Positions 37,971 through 38,040 of a stretch of 38,040 nucleotides of DNA are shown here, one piece after another. Made by a program: the position numbers and the translations under genes. Below the pieces are notes generated by a model. That model did no database searches, had not been told where the DNA came from, and saw only the letters and a list, made by a program, of their open reading frames with translations. The stretch spans positions 1 through 38,040 of the forward strand of contig NZ_ANNI01000005.1 of assembly GCF_000466745.1 (NCBI RefSeq). The letters are read 5' to 3'. This stretch comes from Campylobacter concisus ATCC 51562. GTDB taxonomy: Bacteria; Campylobacterota; Campylobacteria; Campylobacterales; Campylobacteraceae. How positions within the stretch are numbered: position 1 is the first letter of the stretch; each line of letters starts with the position of its first letter.

Positions 37971-38040
37971 AGATTTTATTGCTGTAATTTGCTTATTAAT
38001 TCTGTGTGTTTCTTAATATGGTGGCGGGTAGAGAGAGATT
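37971..38040. repeat. attR: attR core: 70-bp direct repeat, right copy
   Basis: Identical to 1-70. The window ends within the repeat. It includes the tRNA 3' end on the minus strand with its CCA at 38022, and the intact tRNA should continue beyond 38040. Confidence 0.9.
38022..38040 (-). tRNA. 3' end of probable tRNA-Ser (partial, runs off the window)
   Basis: Minus-strand reading gives the end of the T-loop, CTCTC T-stem, TCTACCC acceptor strand, discriminator G and encoded CCA. The 5' part lies outside the window. It is the likely integration target gene. The amino-acid identity is inferred from the G discriminator. Confidence 0.65.

Noticed and set aside
1-38040. Terminal 70-bp identity as overlap of a circular assembly
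   Set aside because: Possible, but the repeat holds a tRNA 3' end, lies beside a tRNA-type integrase, and the left copy breaks off inside the tRNA, all expected for attL/attR.

Overview
The window is a complete temperate phage genome integrated as a prophage in an epsilonproteobacterium, most likely a Campylobacter of the oral/gut type (C. concisus-like). The host call is inference from low GC, strong AAGGA-type ribosome sites, codon use, a Helicobacter-style Sel1 protein and family resemblances. An exact 70-bp direct repeat lies at both ends (1-70 and 37971-38040). It contains the 3' end of a tRNA, probably tRNA-Ser, read on the minus strand, and a P4-type tyrosine integrase lies just inside the right copy. 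These are the attL/attR cores.

From 23417 down to 190 almost everything is on the minus strand, in one tightly overlapped gene train. First come a winged-helix protein, a replication initiator with four iterons and an AT-rich tract inside its gene (a lambda-O-like origin), and a helicase-loader-like protein. Then come two DNA methyltransferases (m5C and Dam/D12), an HNH protein and a DUF1064 nuclease. The virion genes follow: TerS, TerL, portal, scaffold, two small or coiled-coil internal proteins, a 1399-residue internal protein with a nuclease-toxin-like C-terminus, an SU10/DUF5309-type capsid protein, tail fibre and fibre-assembly protein, spanins (Rz/Rz1), holin, endolysin and three terminal structural-type proteins. 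There is no tape measure, tail tube, sheath or baseplate gene, so the virion is probably short-tailed (podovirus-like), which is unusual for Campylobacter.

From 23504 to 28130 lies the lysogeny and accessory block: small proteins, a CI/LexA-like S24 repressor, a Panacea (DUF4065) antitoxin-like gene overlapping a three-TM coiled-coil protein (candidate toxin-antitoxin or exclusion module), a secreted SNase-type nuclease and a secreted Sel1 protein. Fifteen-bp palindromic operators (ATWAC-N5-GTWAT), phased at 22 bp, occur in two clusters, one before the repressor gene and one at 28072-28130, like lambda OL/OR.

From 28344 to 35699 the plus strand carries the early operon, headed by a hairpin-rich leader. 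It encodes RecE-like exonuclease, RecT annealing protein, a protein with an SSB-type acidic tail, many small hypotheticals, a YopX protein, an excisionase-like HTH protein, a P63C-domain protein and an XRE HTH protein. Next is an antirepressor-like gene behind a consensus promoter covered by four 20-bp repeats at an exact 32-bp period, and then the convergent integrase.

The most interesting elements are the two operator systems, the structured early leader RNA, the intragenic iteron origin, a 24-bp hairpin repeated in the capsid leader and in a terminase-region gene, the nuclease-bearing internal virion protein, the Panacea/membrane-protein pair, and a set of unannotated micro-ORFs, one of which seems to start with AUA.
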